Shown piece by piece: positions 1 through 5,010 of a DNA stretch of 5,805 nt. The position numbers and the translations under genes are program-made. The notes below the pieces were generated by a model. That model searched no databases. It saw only the letters and a program-made list of their open reading frames with translations, and was not told the origin of the DNA. Source of the DNA: an uncultured Microcoleaceae cyanobacterium (GTDB taxonomy: Bacteria; Cyanobacteriota; Cyanobacteriia; Cyanobacteriales; Microcoleaceae); assembly GCA_938083405.1 (NCBI GenBank), contig CALKCV010000328.1:1-5805 (forward strand), in the 5' to 3' direction. Position 1 is the stretch's first letter, and every line of letters begins with the position of its first letter.

Positions 1-361
1 TACTCTCTACATAAGTAACGGTCCCTAACTTCATGCCTTCGGAGACTACGGTCTGGGCCGCTTTTACGGCACTCACTGCCATTTCTCCATCTTCCTCTGG
101 CTTTTCTAAGAAGGCCATCGGAGAACCGCCAGAAAAGATGCTGTTGGCGGCCCGGGACACTATTTGTTCTGAGTTTTGGCTGAGGACTTTGGCTATATCT
201 AAACGCTTTGCACCGGAACTGAAGTAGGTGGCTAATTCGCTTAGTTCTCCCCGTCCCAGAAAGCGGTCTTGTTGTTCCGCCCCAGAAATTTTTGATACTG
301 GTACTGTTTGATATAGTTGCGGACGCGCAACTGAGCTTCCTCCACTTGCTCTTTGAGTCAT
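1..361 (-). CDS. apcE: Phycobilisome core-membrane linker ApcE (L-CM), N-terminal fragment
   Basis: Read leftwards from an ATG at 361, this gives 120 codons and runs off the window edge. ApcE is the large multidomain linker that organises the allophycocyanin core, acts as a terminal energy emitter and anchors the phycobilisome to the thylakoid. The visible part carries family-typical stretches: ASGGSSVARPQLYQTVPV near residues 5-22, AEQQDRFLGRGEL at 28-40, SGAKRLDIA at 49-57, IVSRAAN at 67-73, GGSPMAFLEKP at 78-88 and MKLGTVTYVE at 110-119. These belong to the start of the phycobiliprotein-like domain. The chromophore-binding Cys (normally about residue 190) and the linker repeats lie outside the window, so an ordinary ApcE cannot be told from a far-red ApcE2 paralogue. 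A GGGAG Shine-Dalgarno sequence (375-379) sits 13 nt before the start. The gene is divergent from the rest of the window. Family assignment is secure from sequence recalled for this protein. Confidence 0.95.
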   Translation of the reverse strand, partial: MTQRASGGSSVARPQLYQTVPVSKISGAEQQDRFLGRGELSELATYFSSGAKRLDIAKVLSQNSEQIVSRAANSIFSGGSPMAFLEKPEEDGEMAVSAVKAAQTVVSEGMKLGTVTYVES

Positions 362-410
362 TAGTTTTTTATCGCTCCCTTTTCTGATTGTTACTGCTTT
401 TTTATTCCCC

Positions 411-473
411 AGAAGGAAGGCAAAAGGTCAAACTAAGTATTTTTACTATTGAGACTTTTTGCCTTTTGCTTCT
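411..473 (-). repeat. Imperfect inverted repeat in the apcE leader
   Basis: The left arm is AGAAG, a short gap, then AGGCAAAA and GTC (411-429). The right arm (453-473) reads the same on the opposite strand, with one G/A difference before GTC and a 2-nt length difference in the gap. An inner AGTA/TACT pair can extend the fold towards the loop. In the apcE transcript it would form a long AU-rich stem-loop ending about 30 nt before the Shine-Dalgarno sequence. The GCAAAAGGCAAAA motif resembles short dispersed repeats I recall from filamentous cyanobacterial spacers. It is not a terminator, since no gene ends here. Confidence 0.5.
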
Positions 474-537
474 CTTTTCAGATTAAAATGTTTTGGGTTC
501 ATTAACTCGGTTGTTAAAAAACCATTAGGAGATTTAA

Positions 538-566
538 TTTATATACCTAACCACGATTTTCCTTAA
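538..566 (-). promoter_or_regulatory. Weak candidate promoter for apcE
   Basis: On the minus strand TATAAA (538-543, inside a longer TATATAAATTAAAT) could serve as a -10 box. A poor -35 match, TTAAGG (561-566), lies 17 nt upstream. This would give a leader of about 170 nt containing the inverted repeat at 411-473. The -35 match is only 3 of 6, so this is a tentative placement. Confidence 0.25.
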
Positions 567-641
567 AAAAATCATAAGTTTTGTTAAGCAATTCTGCGGT
601 TTTGAGTCTTGGGTTTTGGATTTTAGACTTATTTCCAGCTC

Positions 642-659
642 GAACTTGACTTCAAGTTC
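642..659. promoter_or_regulatory. Perfect 18-bp dyad, possible operator
   Basis: GAACTTGA-CT-TCAAGTTC is an inverted repeat of two perfect 8-bp arms around a 2-bp centre, the size typical of a dimeric regulator's site. It overlaps TTGACT (646-651), which could act as a -35 box for the methyltransferase with CATAAA (667-672) 15 nt further on as a poor -10. The spacing is short, so the promoter assignment is weak. The dyad itself is plain in the sequence. No regulator can be named. Confidence 0.45.
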
Positions 660-713
660 CTTTGGCCATAAAACAGAATTACTGCTCCCATTGACTACTC
701 CCTATTATCTATT

Positions 714-1928
714 ATGAACAGCAATCCAGATATTAGCGCCGCCGTTGGCAGGCTTTACGATACTTACCCTTTCCCCCCAGATCCTTTATCCGACGAAGCG
801 CCACCTGGTTACAATTGGCGCTGGAGTTGGCCGATGGCTTACAGTTTTTGTACGGGTGGGAGGCCCCAGAAGCAAGATATCCGCATCTTGGATGCCGGTT
901 GCGGTACCGGTTCGAGTACGGATTATTTGGTTCACCTCAATCGGGAGGCCTCTGTGACGGGGATCGACCTCAGCAGCGGGGCTCTGGAAGTGGCTGGGGA
1001 ACGCTGCCGCCGTTCTGGGGCCGCCGGGGTGGAGTTTCGCCATCTCAGTCTCTACGATGTGGGTCAACTTGAGGGGGAGTTTGACTTTATTAATTGCGTG
1101 GGGGTTCTCCACCATTTACCGGATCCCGTTCGAGGTATTCAAGCTTTGGCGGGTAAGTTGGCCCCTGGTGGCATCCTCCATATTTTTGTTTATGCGGAGT
1201 TGGGCCGCTGGGGAGTGAGCTTGATGCAGCAGGCGATCGCTCTTCTTCAAGGCGATCGACGGGGCGATTATCGAGATGGAGTAGAAGTGGGGCGTAAGAT
1301 TTTTGCTTCGCTACCAGAAAATAACCGTCTTGTCAAGTACGAAAAAGAACATTGGGCCTTTGAAAATCAACGGGATGAGTGTTTTGCGGATATGTACGTC
1401 CATCCCCAAGAGGTTGACTATAACATCGAGACTTTGTTTGAGTTAATAGATGCTTCTGGGTTGGAGTTTTTGGGATTTTCTAATCGCGAGTATTGGAATT
1501 TGGAACGATTGTTGGATAAGGCCCCGGAATTGGTGGAGAGGTCTCGGGGATTGAGCGATCGCCACCGCTACCGTTTAATCGAGTTACTAGACCCAGAGAT
1601 TACCCATTACGAATTTTTCTTGGGCAGGCCCCCCATATCTAAGACCTCATGGGACGATCGCGAGGCGCTATTGGCGGCTATTCCCGAATTAAGCCCTTGT
1701 CTTCACGGGTGGCCTGGCGAAACGGTTTTTGATAGCGATTATAAGTTGGTTAAGCTGTCTGGGGCCGAGTTTGAATTTTTACACGCCTGCGAAGCTAACC
1801 CCCAGTTGGCATCCCCTAAAAATGTCGGGGAGCTCGCGGGCGAAAGCAAGTTGGACTTGGAAGGGGCGCGATCGCTCTTCCAACGACAGTTAATTTTGCT
1901 ATCCCAACCAAGGCCATCATCTAATTAG
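714..1928 (+). CDS. Class I SAM-dependent methyltransferase, substrate unknown
   Basis: This 404-residue protein has a Rossmann-type methyltransferase core. An N-terminal VGRLYDTYPFPPDPL block (11-25) precedes motif I ILDAGCGTGSST (58-69), which is the SAM-binding loop. The acidic residue ending strand 2 is D85 in VTGIDLS, motif IV is FDFINCVGVLHHLPDP (123-138), and the post-motif APGGILHIFVY (150-160) completes the fold. A second half of about 240 residues follows, with FADMYVHP (224-231) and HYEFFLGRP near residue 300. It resembles the C-terminal regions of cyanobacterial proteins annotated only as class I methyltransferases and may hold the acceptor site. No signal peptide or membrane segment is seen. 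The start is the first in-frame ATG after the stop at 669-671, and it has no Shine-Dalgarno sequence. The gene points towards the atp operon 165 bp downstream, so read-through is possible. Fold is certain; substrate (small molecule, lipid or protein) is not predictable. Confidence 0.85.
   Translation: MNSNPDISAAVGRLYDTYPFPPDPLSDEAPPGYNWRWSWPMAYSFCTGGRPQKQDIRILDAGCGTGSSTDYLVHLNREASVTGIDLSSGALEVAGERCRRSGAAGVEFRHLSLYDVGQLEGEFDFINCVGVLHHLPDPVRGIQALAGKLAPGGILHIFVYAELGRWGVSLMQQAIALLQGDRRGDYRDGVEVGRKIFASLPENNRLVKYEKEHWAFENQRDECFADMYVHPQEVDYNIETLFELIDASGLEFLGFSNREYWNLERLLDKAPELVERSRGLSDRHRYRLIELLDPEITHYEFFLGRPPISKTSWDDREALLAAIPELSPCLHGWPGETVFDSDYKLVKLSGAEFEFLHACEANPQLASPKNVGELAGESKLDLEGARSLFQRQLILLSQPRPSSN
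1233..1240. repeat. HIP1 octamer
   Basis: Exact GCGATCGC, the highly iterated palindrome of many cyanobacterial genomes, inside the methyltransferase gene. It is followed by TCTTC, as is the third copy. Confidence 0.9.
1555..1562. repeat. HIP1 octamer
   Basis: Second exact GCGATCGC copy in the methyltransferase gene. Confidence 0.9.
1868..1875. repeat. HIP1 octamer
   Basis: Third exact GCGATCGC copy in the methyltransferase gene. With the following TCTTC it makes a 13-bp match to the copy at 1233. No exact copy occurs in the atp genes. Confidence 0.9.
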
Positions 1929-1946
1929 GGTCTGCTGAAAAAGTCC

Positions 1947-1978
1947 CCCCCCTCTCCCTTGTCCCCCCTCTCCCTTGT
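1947..1978. repeat. C-rich 16-bp tandem duplication
   Basis: The unit CCCCCCTCTCCCTTGT occurs twice in direct succession (1947-1962 and 1963-1978), just after the methyltransferase stop codon and the sequence GGTCTGCTGAAAAAGTC (1929-1945). The tract is pyrimidine-only apart from two G residues. It has no self-complementary arm and no following T-run, so it is not an intrinsic terminator. It may be a short dispersed repeat or the remnant of one. Confidence 0.7.
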
Positions 1979-2032
1979 CCTCTTAGCCATGCCCCAAAAA
2001 TTAATTTTGTTTTAAGTATTGCCGCGCCAGGG

Positions 2033-2041
2033 TGGTATTAT
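2033..2041 (+). promoter_or_regulatory. Candidate extended -10 promoter for the atp operon
   Basis: TGG followed by TATTAT matches an extended -10 element (TGn plus a 5-of-6 hexamer). It would start transcription near 2048, leaving a leader of about 45 nt before the first atpI GTG. There is no good -35 box; TTAAGT (2012-2017) is a 3-of-6 match at 18 nt. A second hexamer, TATAAG (2053-2058), is an alternative with no -35 at 17 nt. A palindrome AAAATTAATTTT (1997-2008) lies upstream. Placement is inference. Confidence 0.35.
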
Positions 2042-2087
2042 TAATTTTGGCTTATAAGAAAAGCCCGTCCTTTGGATTAAATTCCAA

Positions 2088-2119
2088 TTTTTTGTGAACT
2101 CTCATTTTTTTGTGAACTC
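2088..2119 (+). repeat. 14-bp direct repeat carrying both possible atpI start codons
   Basis: TTTTTTGTGAACTC occurs at 2088-2101 and again at 2106-2119, with an in-frame period of 18 bp. Each copy contains a GTG (2094 and 2112), so the protein would begin either MNSHFFVNSS or MNSS. Neither has a Shine-Dalgarno sequence. Confidence 0.75.
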
Positions 2120-2552
2120 ATCCACATCGCAGGAACCAACATCAGGCCAAAGTAAGGCAACGGAAACCGACTCTGTCCCATCAGAGCCAAATCCTTCTAT
2201 AGAAGAGTATTACAACCTCCAAAAAGAGTTATTTGTAACTACCTTGACAATGACAGGGGTAATTTTTATCTCTGTATGGATTTTTTACTCCCTTAACACG
2301 GCCCTGAATTATGCGATCGGGGCCTGCGTAGGTGTAGTTTACTTAAGAATGTTGGCCAAAGACATCGAGCGTTTGGGCAGAGAAAAAAAGAGTCTCAGTC
2401 AAACTAGGATGGCTTTGTTTGTTGGGTTGATTATAGTCGCAACTCAATGGAACCAGCTAAACATTATTCCGATTTTTTTGGGATTTCTGACTTATAAAGC
2501 TTCGCTCATAATTTATGTGCTGCGAACTACTTTCCTTCCTAGCTCTAAATAA
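2094..2552 (+). CDS. atpI: ATP synthase assembly protein I (Atp1/AtpI)
   Basis: This 152-residue integral membrane protein opens the F0F1 operon. AtpI-family proteins are not part of the mature enzyme; they are reported to help c-ring assembly, and a role in Mg2+ handling has also been suggested. A polar Ser/Thr/Glu-rich N-terminus (1-36) precedes the conserved IEEYYNLQKEL (36-46). Four hydrophobic segments follow, at about 47-66, 70-87, 106-117 and 121-143. Family-typical motifs are YLRMLAKDIERLG (83-95) and IIPIFLGFLTYKA (124-136). No ATG lies in the right place, and the start is GTG: the first at 2094 or a duplicated one at 2112. Upstream the frame is open only back to the TAA at 2055-2057 and offers no other start. 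It is followed by atpB after 110 bp. Identity is firm from the motifs and position. Confidence 0.92.
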   Translation: MNSHFFVNSSTSQEPTSGQSKATETDSVPSEPNPSIEEYYNLQKELFVTTLTMTGVIFISVWIFYSLNTALNYAIGACVGVVYLRMLAKDIERLGREKKSLSQTRMALFVGLIIVATQWNQLNIIPIFLGFLTYKASLIIYVLRTTFLPSSK

Positions 2553-2635
2553 AAGGCTCTCGATCGAAGATTCTAATTGAGCGAGGAAAAATCCTAAATC
2601 TCAAAAACAGCGGAAAATATCGTAAAAAGTCCACT

Positions 2636-2654
2636 CCTCATTTGTATGAGGAAA
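2636..2654 (+). promoter_or_regulatory. Hairpin containing the atpB Shine-Dalgarno sequence
   Basis: CCTCAT (2636-2641), loop TTGT and ATGAGG (2646-2651) form a perfect 6-bp stem. The GAGG at the end of the 3' arm, with the following AAA, is the only good Shine-Dalgarno sequence for atpB, ending about 8-11 nt before the ATG at 2663. Folding would hide it. The stem is short, so it may act as a mild brake; regulation is inference. Confidence 0.5.
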
Positions 2655-2662
2655 CCTTGTGA

Positions 2663-3409
2663 ATGGAAATGCTTGATTTGCTAAACAGCTTGAACTGTTT
2701 TCCCCTAGCCGAATTAGAAGTTGGCCAGCATTTCTACTGGCAAATAGGCGGTCTCAAACTTCACGGACAGATTTTAATGACCTCGTGGGTGGTAATGGCC
2801 ATTTTGATCGTGGCAGCATTTCTCGGCACCCGCAACGTGCAGCGAGTGCCCAAGGGAATGCAAAATTTCATGGAATACGCCCTGGAATTTATTCGCAACC
2901 TGACAAAAGATCAAATTGGGGAAAAAGATTATCGCCCTTGGGTACCGTTCGTTGGTACATTATTTCTGTTCATCTTTGTATCGAACTGGTCTGGAGCGTT
3001 AGTTCCTTGGAAGCTGTTTGAATTACCTTCAGGGGAATTAGCAGCACCGACGAGCGATATCAATACAACGGTAGCCCTAGCGCTGCTGACATCCATAGCC
3101 TATTTCTATGGTGGCATCAGCAAAAAAGGTTTAGGGTATTTTGCCGGGTATGCCGAACCGGTCCCCTTCATGGTACCGTTCAAAATCATTGAAGATTTCA
3201 CCAAACCACTCTCCCTAAGCTTCCGTTTATTTGGTAATATTCTGGCTGATGAATTGGTAGTAGGAGTGCTAGTTTTGCTAGTGCCCTTATTTATTCCGCT
3301 ACCTCTGATGGTTTTGGGTCTATTTCTCAGTGCAATTCAGGCATTAATTTTTGCCACTCTAGCCGCCAACTACATTGGGGAAGCGCTAGAGGAACACGGA
3401 CATGAATAA
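2663..3409 (+). CDS. atpB: F0F1 ATP synthase subunit a
   Basis: This 248-residue polytopic thylakoid membrane protein forms the two proton half-channels against the c-ring. The family signature KPLSLSFRLFGNILADE spans 181-197, and R188 is the essential arginine (equivalent to E. coli aR210, plastid aR189). The last helix contains AIQALIFATLAANYI (224-238), with Q226 at the conserved polar position. Other typical blocks are FYWQIGGLKLHGQ (24-36), EKDYRPWVPFVGTLFLFIF (87-105) and SDINTTVALALLTS (131-144). Hydrophobic segments lie at about 37-55, 93-115, 134-151, 192-213 and 214-236. The length is normal for the family. ATG 2663 is preferred because of the GAGGAAA sequence upstream; a second ATG two codons later cannot be excluded. 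Some cyanobacterial annotations call this gene atpI. Confidence 0.97.
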   Translation: MEMLDLLNSLNCFPLAELEVGQHFYWQIGGLKLHGQILMTSWVVMAILIVAAFLGTRNVQRVPKGMQNFMEYALEFIRNLTKDQIGEKDYRPWVPFVGTLFLFIFVSNWSGALVPWKLFELPSGELAAPTSDINTTVALALLTSIAYFYGGISKKGLGYFAGYAEPVPFMVPFKIIEDFTKPLSLSFRLFGNILADELVVGVLVLLVPLFIPLPLMVLGLFLSAIQALIFATLAANYIGEALEEHGHE

Positions 3410-3413
3410 CACG

Positions 3414-3443
3414 GGTAATAGGGAAAACGGAAATAGGGAAAAC
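3414..3443 (+). repeat. 30-nt repeat element, copy 1 (atpB-atpE spacer)
   Basis: The element is two near-identical units: AATAGGGAAAAC appears at 3417-3428 and 3432-3443 (15-nt period). It starts 5 nt after the atpB stop codon. Its reverse complement matches 5601-5630 at 27 of 30 positions; the three differences are all A/T swaps, at the 7th, 18th and 22nd bases. A local inverted pair, ACGGGTA (3411-3417) with TACCCGT (3455-3461), overlaps its left end. Confidence 0.8.
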
Positions 3444-3472
3444 CAAGAATTACCTACCCGTTACCCAAAAAA

Positions 3473-3494
3473 TTGCTTCGTTAAATAGAAGCAA
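3473..3494 (+). other. Stem-loop between atpB and atpE
   Basis: TTGCTTC (3473-3479) and GAAGCAA (3488-3494) form a perfect 7-bp stem with an 8-nt loop. The sequence that follows (GAGCCCCTTTGTG) lacks a U-run, so this is more likely an mRNA processing or stability element, or a partial attenuator, than a full terminator. It lies 99 nt before the atpE start. Confidence 0.55.
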
Positions 3495-3576
3495 GAGCCC
3501 CTTTGTGTGAAATAATAAAGTGGTGGTAAAAACTGCCAAATTTCTCAAATTTTTTGTAGTCAACTTTTTGTACTTT

Positions 3577-3586
3577 AAGGTAAGGA
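3577..3586 (+). promoter_or_regulatory. Strong ribosome binding site of atpE
   Basis: AAGGTAAGGA presents two overlapping purine-rich Shine-Dalgarno matches. AAGGA (3582-3586) sits at an ideal 7 nt from the atpE ATG. It is one of the clearest such sites in the window, while atpI, atpF and atpA have none, which fits the high demand for subunit c. Confidence 0.65.
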
Positions 3587-3593
3587 AAAAATC

Positions 3594-3839
3594 ATGGATC
3601 CATTAATCGCTGCTGCCTCCGTTATCGCTGCTGCTTTAGCCGTAGGTTTGGGGGCAATTGGCCCAGGAATCGGTCAGGGAAACGCTGCCGGTCAAGCTGT
3701 AGAAGGTATTGCTCGTCAGCCGGAAGCTGAAGGTAAAATTCGGGGTACTTTATTGTTGAGCTTGGCATTTATGGAAGCTCTAACAATTTACGGTCTGGTG
3801 GTATCCCTGGTGCTGCTATTTGCCAACCCCTTCGCGTAA
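3594..3839 (+). CDS. atpE: F0F1 ATP synthase subunit c (proteolipid, c-ring)
   Basis: This 81-residue hairpin of two membrane helices assembles into the proton-driven rotor ring (13-15 copies in characterised cyanobacteria; the number here cannot be read from sequence). Helix 1 (about 4-33) carries the glycine motif GLGAIGPGIGQGNAAG (18-33). The polar loop is ARQPEAEGKIRG (40-51), with R41-Q42-P43 contacting the central stalk. Helix 2 (about 52-77) holds the proton-binding E61 in SLAFMEALTIYG (56-67). Residues around E61 are those of proton-coupled rings, with no sign of sodium specificity. The length is typical. Non-coding stretches of 184 bp and 105 bp, each with a stem-loop, isolate it from atpB and atpG, and it has a strong ribosome binding site. 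Often named atpH in cyanobacterial and plastid nomenclature. Confidence 0.98.
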   Translation: MDPLIAAASVIAAALAVGLGAIGPGIGQGNAAGQAVEGIARQPEAEGKIRGTLLLSLAFMEALTIYGLVVSLVLLFANPFA

Positions 3840-3849
3840 GAATTAATCG

Positions 3850-3914
3850 GGGATTTTAGGTTGAGGATTTTGGGGAGATAGCTCTCTGGTAATTTTCCTA
3901 AGCTCTAAAATCCC
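3850..3914 (+). other. Long stem-loop between atpE and atpG
   Basis: GGGATTTTAG (3850-3859) pairs perfectly with CTAAAATCCC (3905-3914), a 10-bp stem closing a 45-nt loop that contains a small GAGA/TCTC pair (3875-3886). It begins 10 nt after the atpE stop codon. The TCTTTG that follows is a poor U-tract, so termination would be partial at best; 3'-end protection of an atpE message is a reasonable alternative. The GGATTTT-rich sequence resembles filler seen at 611-625. Confidence 0.6.
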
Positions 3915-3944
3915 TCTTTGCAAAACGGAGCGCAAAAAACAAAA

Positions 3945-4439
3945 ATGCACTGGACAATTTTATTAGCCGCAGCCGAAGAGACTGCCGAAGTAGCAAAAGA
4001 AGGTGGTTTGTTTGATATAAACGCTACGCTGCCCGTAATGGCAGCGCAGTTTTTAATATTGATGGCAGTTTTGAATGCAATATTTTACAAACCACTGACC
4101 AAGGCGATCGAAGATCGGGCTGATTATATCCGCAAAAATGAATTGGAAGCTAAAGAACGCTTGGCAAAAGCTGAAAAATTAGCCGAGCAATACGACAAAG
4201 ACTTAGGGGAAACCCGCAAAAAGTCTCAATCTGTAATTGCGGCAGCCCAGGAAGAAGCTCAGAAAATCGCCTCTGGAAAAATGGCTGAAGCTCAAAAAGA
4301 AGCACAGCAAAAACGCGAAGAAGCAGCCCAAGAAATAGAGCAGGAAAAGCAAAAAGCTTTGCAAGAGCTCGACCAACAGGTGGACTCCCTAAGTCGCCAA
4401 ATTTTAGAAAAGCTATTGGGACCAGAACTGGTAAAGTAG
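3945..4439 (+). CDS. atpG: F0F1 ATP synthase subunit b' (second peripheral-stalk subunit)
   Basis: With the ATG at 3945 the protein has 164 residues. It pairs with subunit b to form the heterodimeric peripheral stalk found in cyanobacteria and plastids. A short N-terminus MHWTILLAAAEE is followed by GLFDINATLP (21-30), a single membrane helix at about 31-48 (ending NAIFYKPL), and a long charged Ala/Glu/Lys/Gln-rich coiled coil (50-150). It ends in RQILEKLLGPELVK (151-164), typical of b'. An upstream TTG (3918) would add nine residues unlike the family, and I reject it. Homologues as I recall begin with a similar HWxxLLA sequence at this ATG. A GGAG (3927-3930) is 14 nt upstream, rather far. 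atpF follows after 41 bp. Also named atpF2. Confidence 0.95.
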   Translation: MHWTILLAAAEETAEVAKEGGLFDINATLPVMAAQFLILMAVLNAIFYKPLTKAIEDRADYIRKNELEAKERLAKAEKLAEQYDKDLGETRKKSQSVIAAAQEEAQKIASGKMAEAQKEAQQKREEAAQEIEQEKQKALQELDQQVDSLSRQILEKLLGPELVK

Positions 4440-4480
4440 CGCATTCGTAAATAGCACCGCAACCATAGCAAAAATAATTC

Positions 4481-5008
4481 ATGGAAACGCTTTTATTGCT
4501 AGCCACAGAAGCTAGCCACGAAGGAGGTTTCGGTCTAAATTTAGATATTTTAGACACCAACCTAATTAATTTAGCCATCCTAATCGGCGTTCTCCTGTAT
4601 TTCGGACCCAGCGTGTTAGGCAAAATCTTAACAGAAAGACGCACTAACATAGAAGAGGCAATTACAGAAGCCGAAAAACGCCAGAAGGAAGCGGCTGCTG
4701 CCCTGGCAGAACAACAGCAAAAGCTAACCCTCGCCCAAACTGAAGCAGAGAAGATTAAGGCAAATGCTGAAGAAAGGGCAAAAGCATTGAAAGAATCAAT
4801 CCTCGAACGAGCAACGCGAGATGTCGAAAAGATGAAAGCTGCCGCGAGTCAGGAATTGGATTCCGAAAGAGACCGCGCTATCGCTCAACTACGCTCTATA
4901 GTCGCATCCCGGGCTCTAGAGTCAGTAGAATCTCAGCTAGAAGAGCGTTTGGATGATGACGCCGGGAGACAATTGATAGACCGCAGCCTGGGATTATTGG
5001 GAGGTTAA
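4481..5008 (+). CDS. atpF: F0F1 ATP synthase subunit b (peripheral stalk)
   Basis: This 175-residue partner of b' consists of an N-terminal segment (1-25, METLLLLATEASHEGGFGLN onwards) and one membrane helix at about 27-46 in NLINLAILIGVLLYFGPSVL. Next come the conserved GKILTERRTNIEEAI (47-61) and a coiled coil (55-160) rich in Glu, Ala, Lys and Gln. The family-typical end is AGRQLIDRSLGLLGG (161-175). It anchors in the thylakoid membrane against subunit a and reaches up F1 to delta. The ATG at 4481 has no Shine-Dalgarno sequence, and the upstream 41 bp are plain. The stop codon is 2 nt from the atpH start, and the last codons carry the atpH ribosome binding site. Length and architecture are normal. 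Confidence 0.96.
   Translation: METLLLLATEASHEGGFGLNLDILDTNLINLAILIGVLLYFGPSVLGKILTERRTNIEEAITEAEKRQKEAAAALAEQQQKLTLAQTEAEKIKANAEERAKALKESILERATRDVEKMKAAASQELDSERDRAIAQLRSIVASRALESVESQLEERLDDDAGRQLIDRSLGLLGG
4999..5004 (+). promoter_or_regulatory. atpH ribosome binding site within the end of atpF
   Basis: GGGAGG lies in the last two atpF codons, 6 nt before the atpH ATG, with the atpF stop TAA between them. This arrangement favours translational coupling of subunits b and delta, and it fixes the atpH start. Confidence 0.75.
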
Positions 5009-5010
5009 TT

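Larger units (their letters stand above)
362..713. other. Divergent intergenic region apcE / methyltransferase
   Basis: This 352-bp AT-rich spacer has no credible gene; its ATGs open only a few codons. It must hold the apcE promoter and leader (leftward) and the methyltransferase promoter (rightward). Contents seen: the apcE Shine-Dalgarno sequence at 375-379, an imperfect inverted repeat at 411-473, an AT-rich -10-like stretch on the minus strand at 538-545, a short AGTCT/AGACT inverted pair at 605-609 and 625-629 around a GGGTTTTGGATTTT filler, and a perfect dyad at 642-659. No terminator is expected, because both genes start here. Confidence 0.8.

Noticed and set aside
33..227. Plus-strand open frame at the left edge
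   Set aside because: It lies wholly inside the apcE coding region on the other strand, whose protein sequence is clearly recognisable.
691..708. Promoter from TTGACT (691-696) and TATTAT (703-708) before the methyltransferase
   Set aside because: The hexamers are only 6 nt apart, far too close for one promoter.
1945..1978. Intrinsic terminator after the methyltransferase
   Set aside because: The C-rich repeats have no G-rich partner to pair with and no T-run follows.
3918..3944. TTG start adding nine residues to subunit b'
   Set aside because: The added residues do not fit the family, whose members start near the ATG at 3945, and the TTG lies just past the stem of the preceding hairpin with no ribosome site.
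4150..4650. Long antisense open frame across atpG and atpF
   Set aside because: It is a by-product of the biased Glu/Lys/Ala codons of the two coiled coils and spans both genes and their spacer, with no family features of its own.
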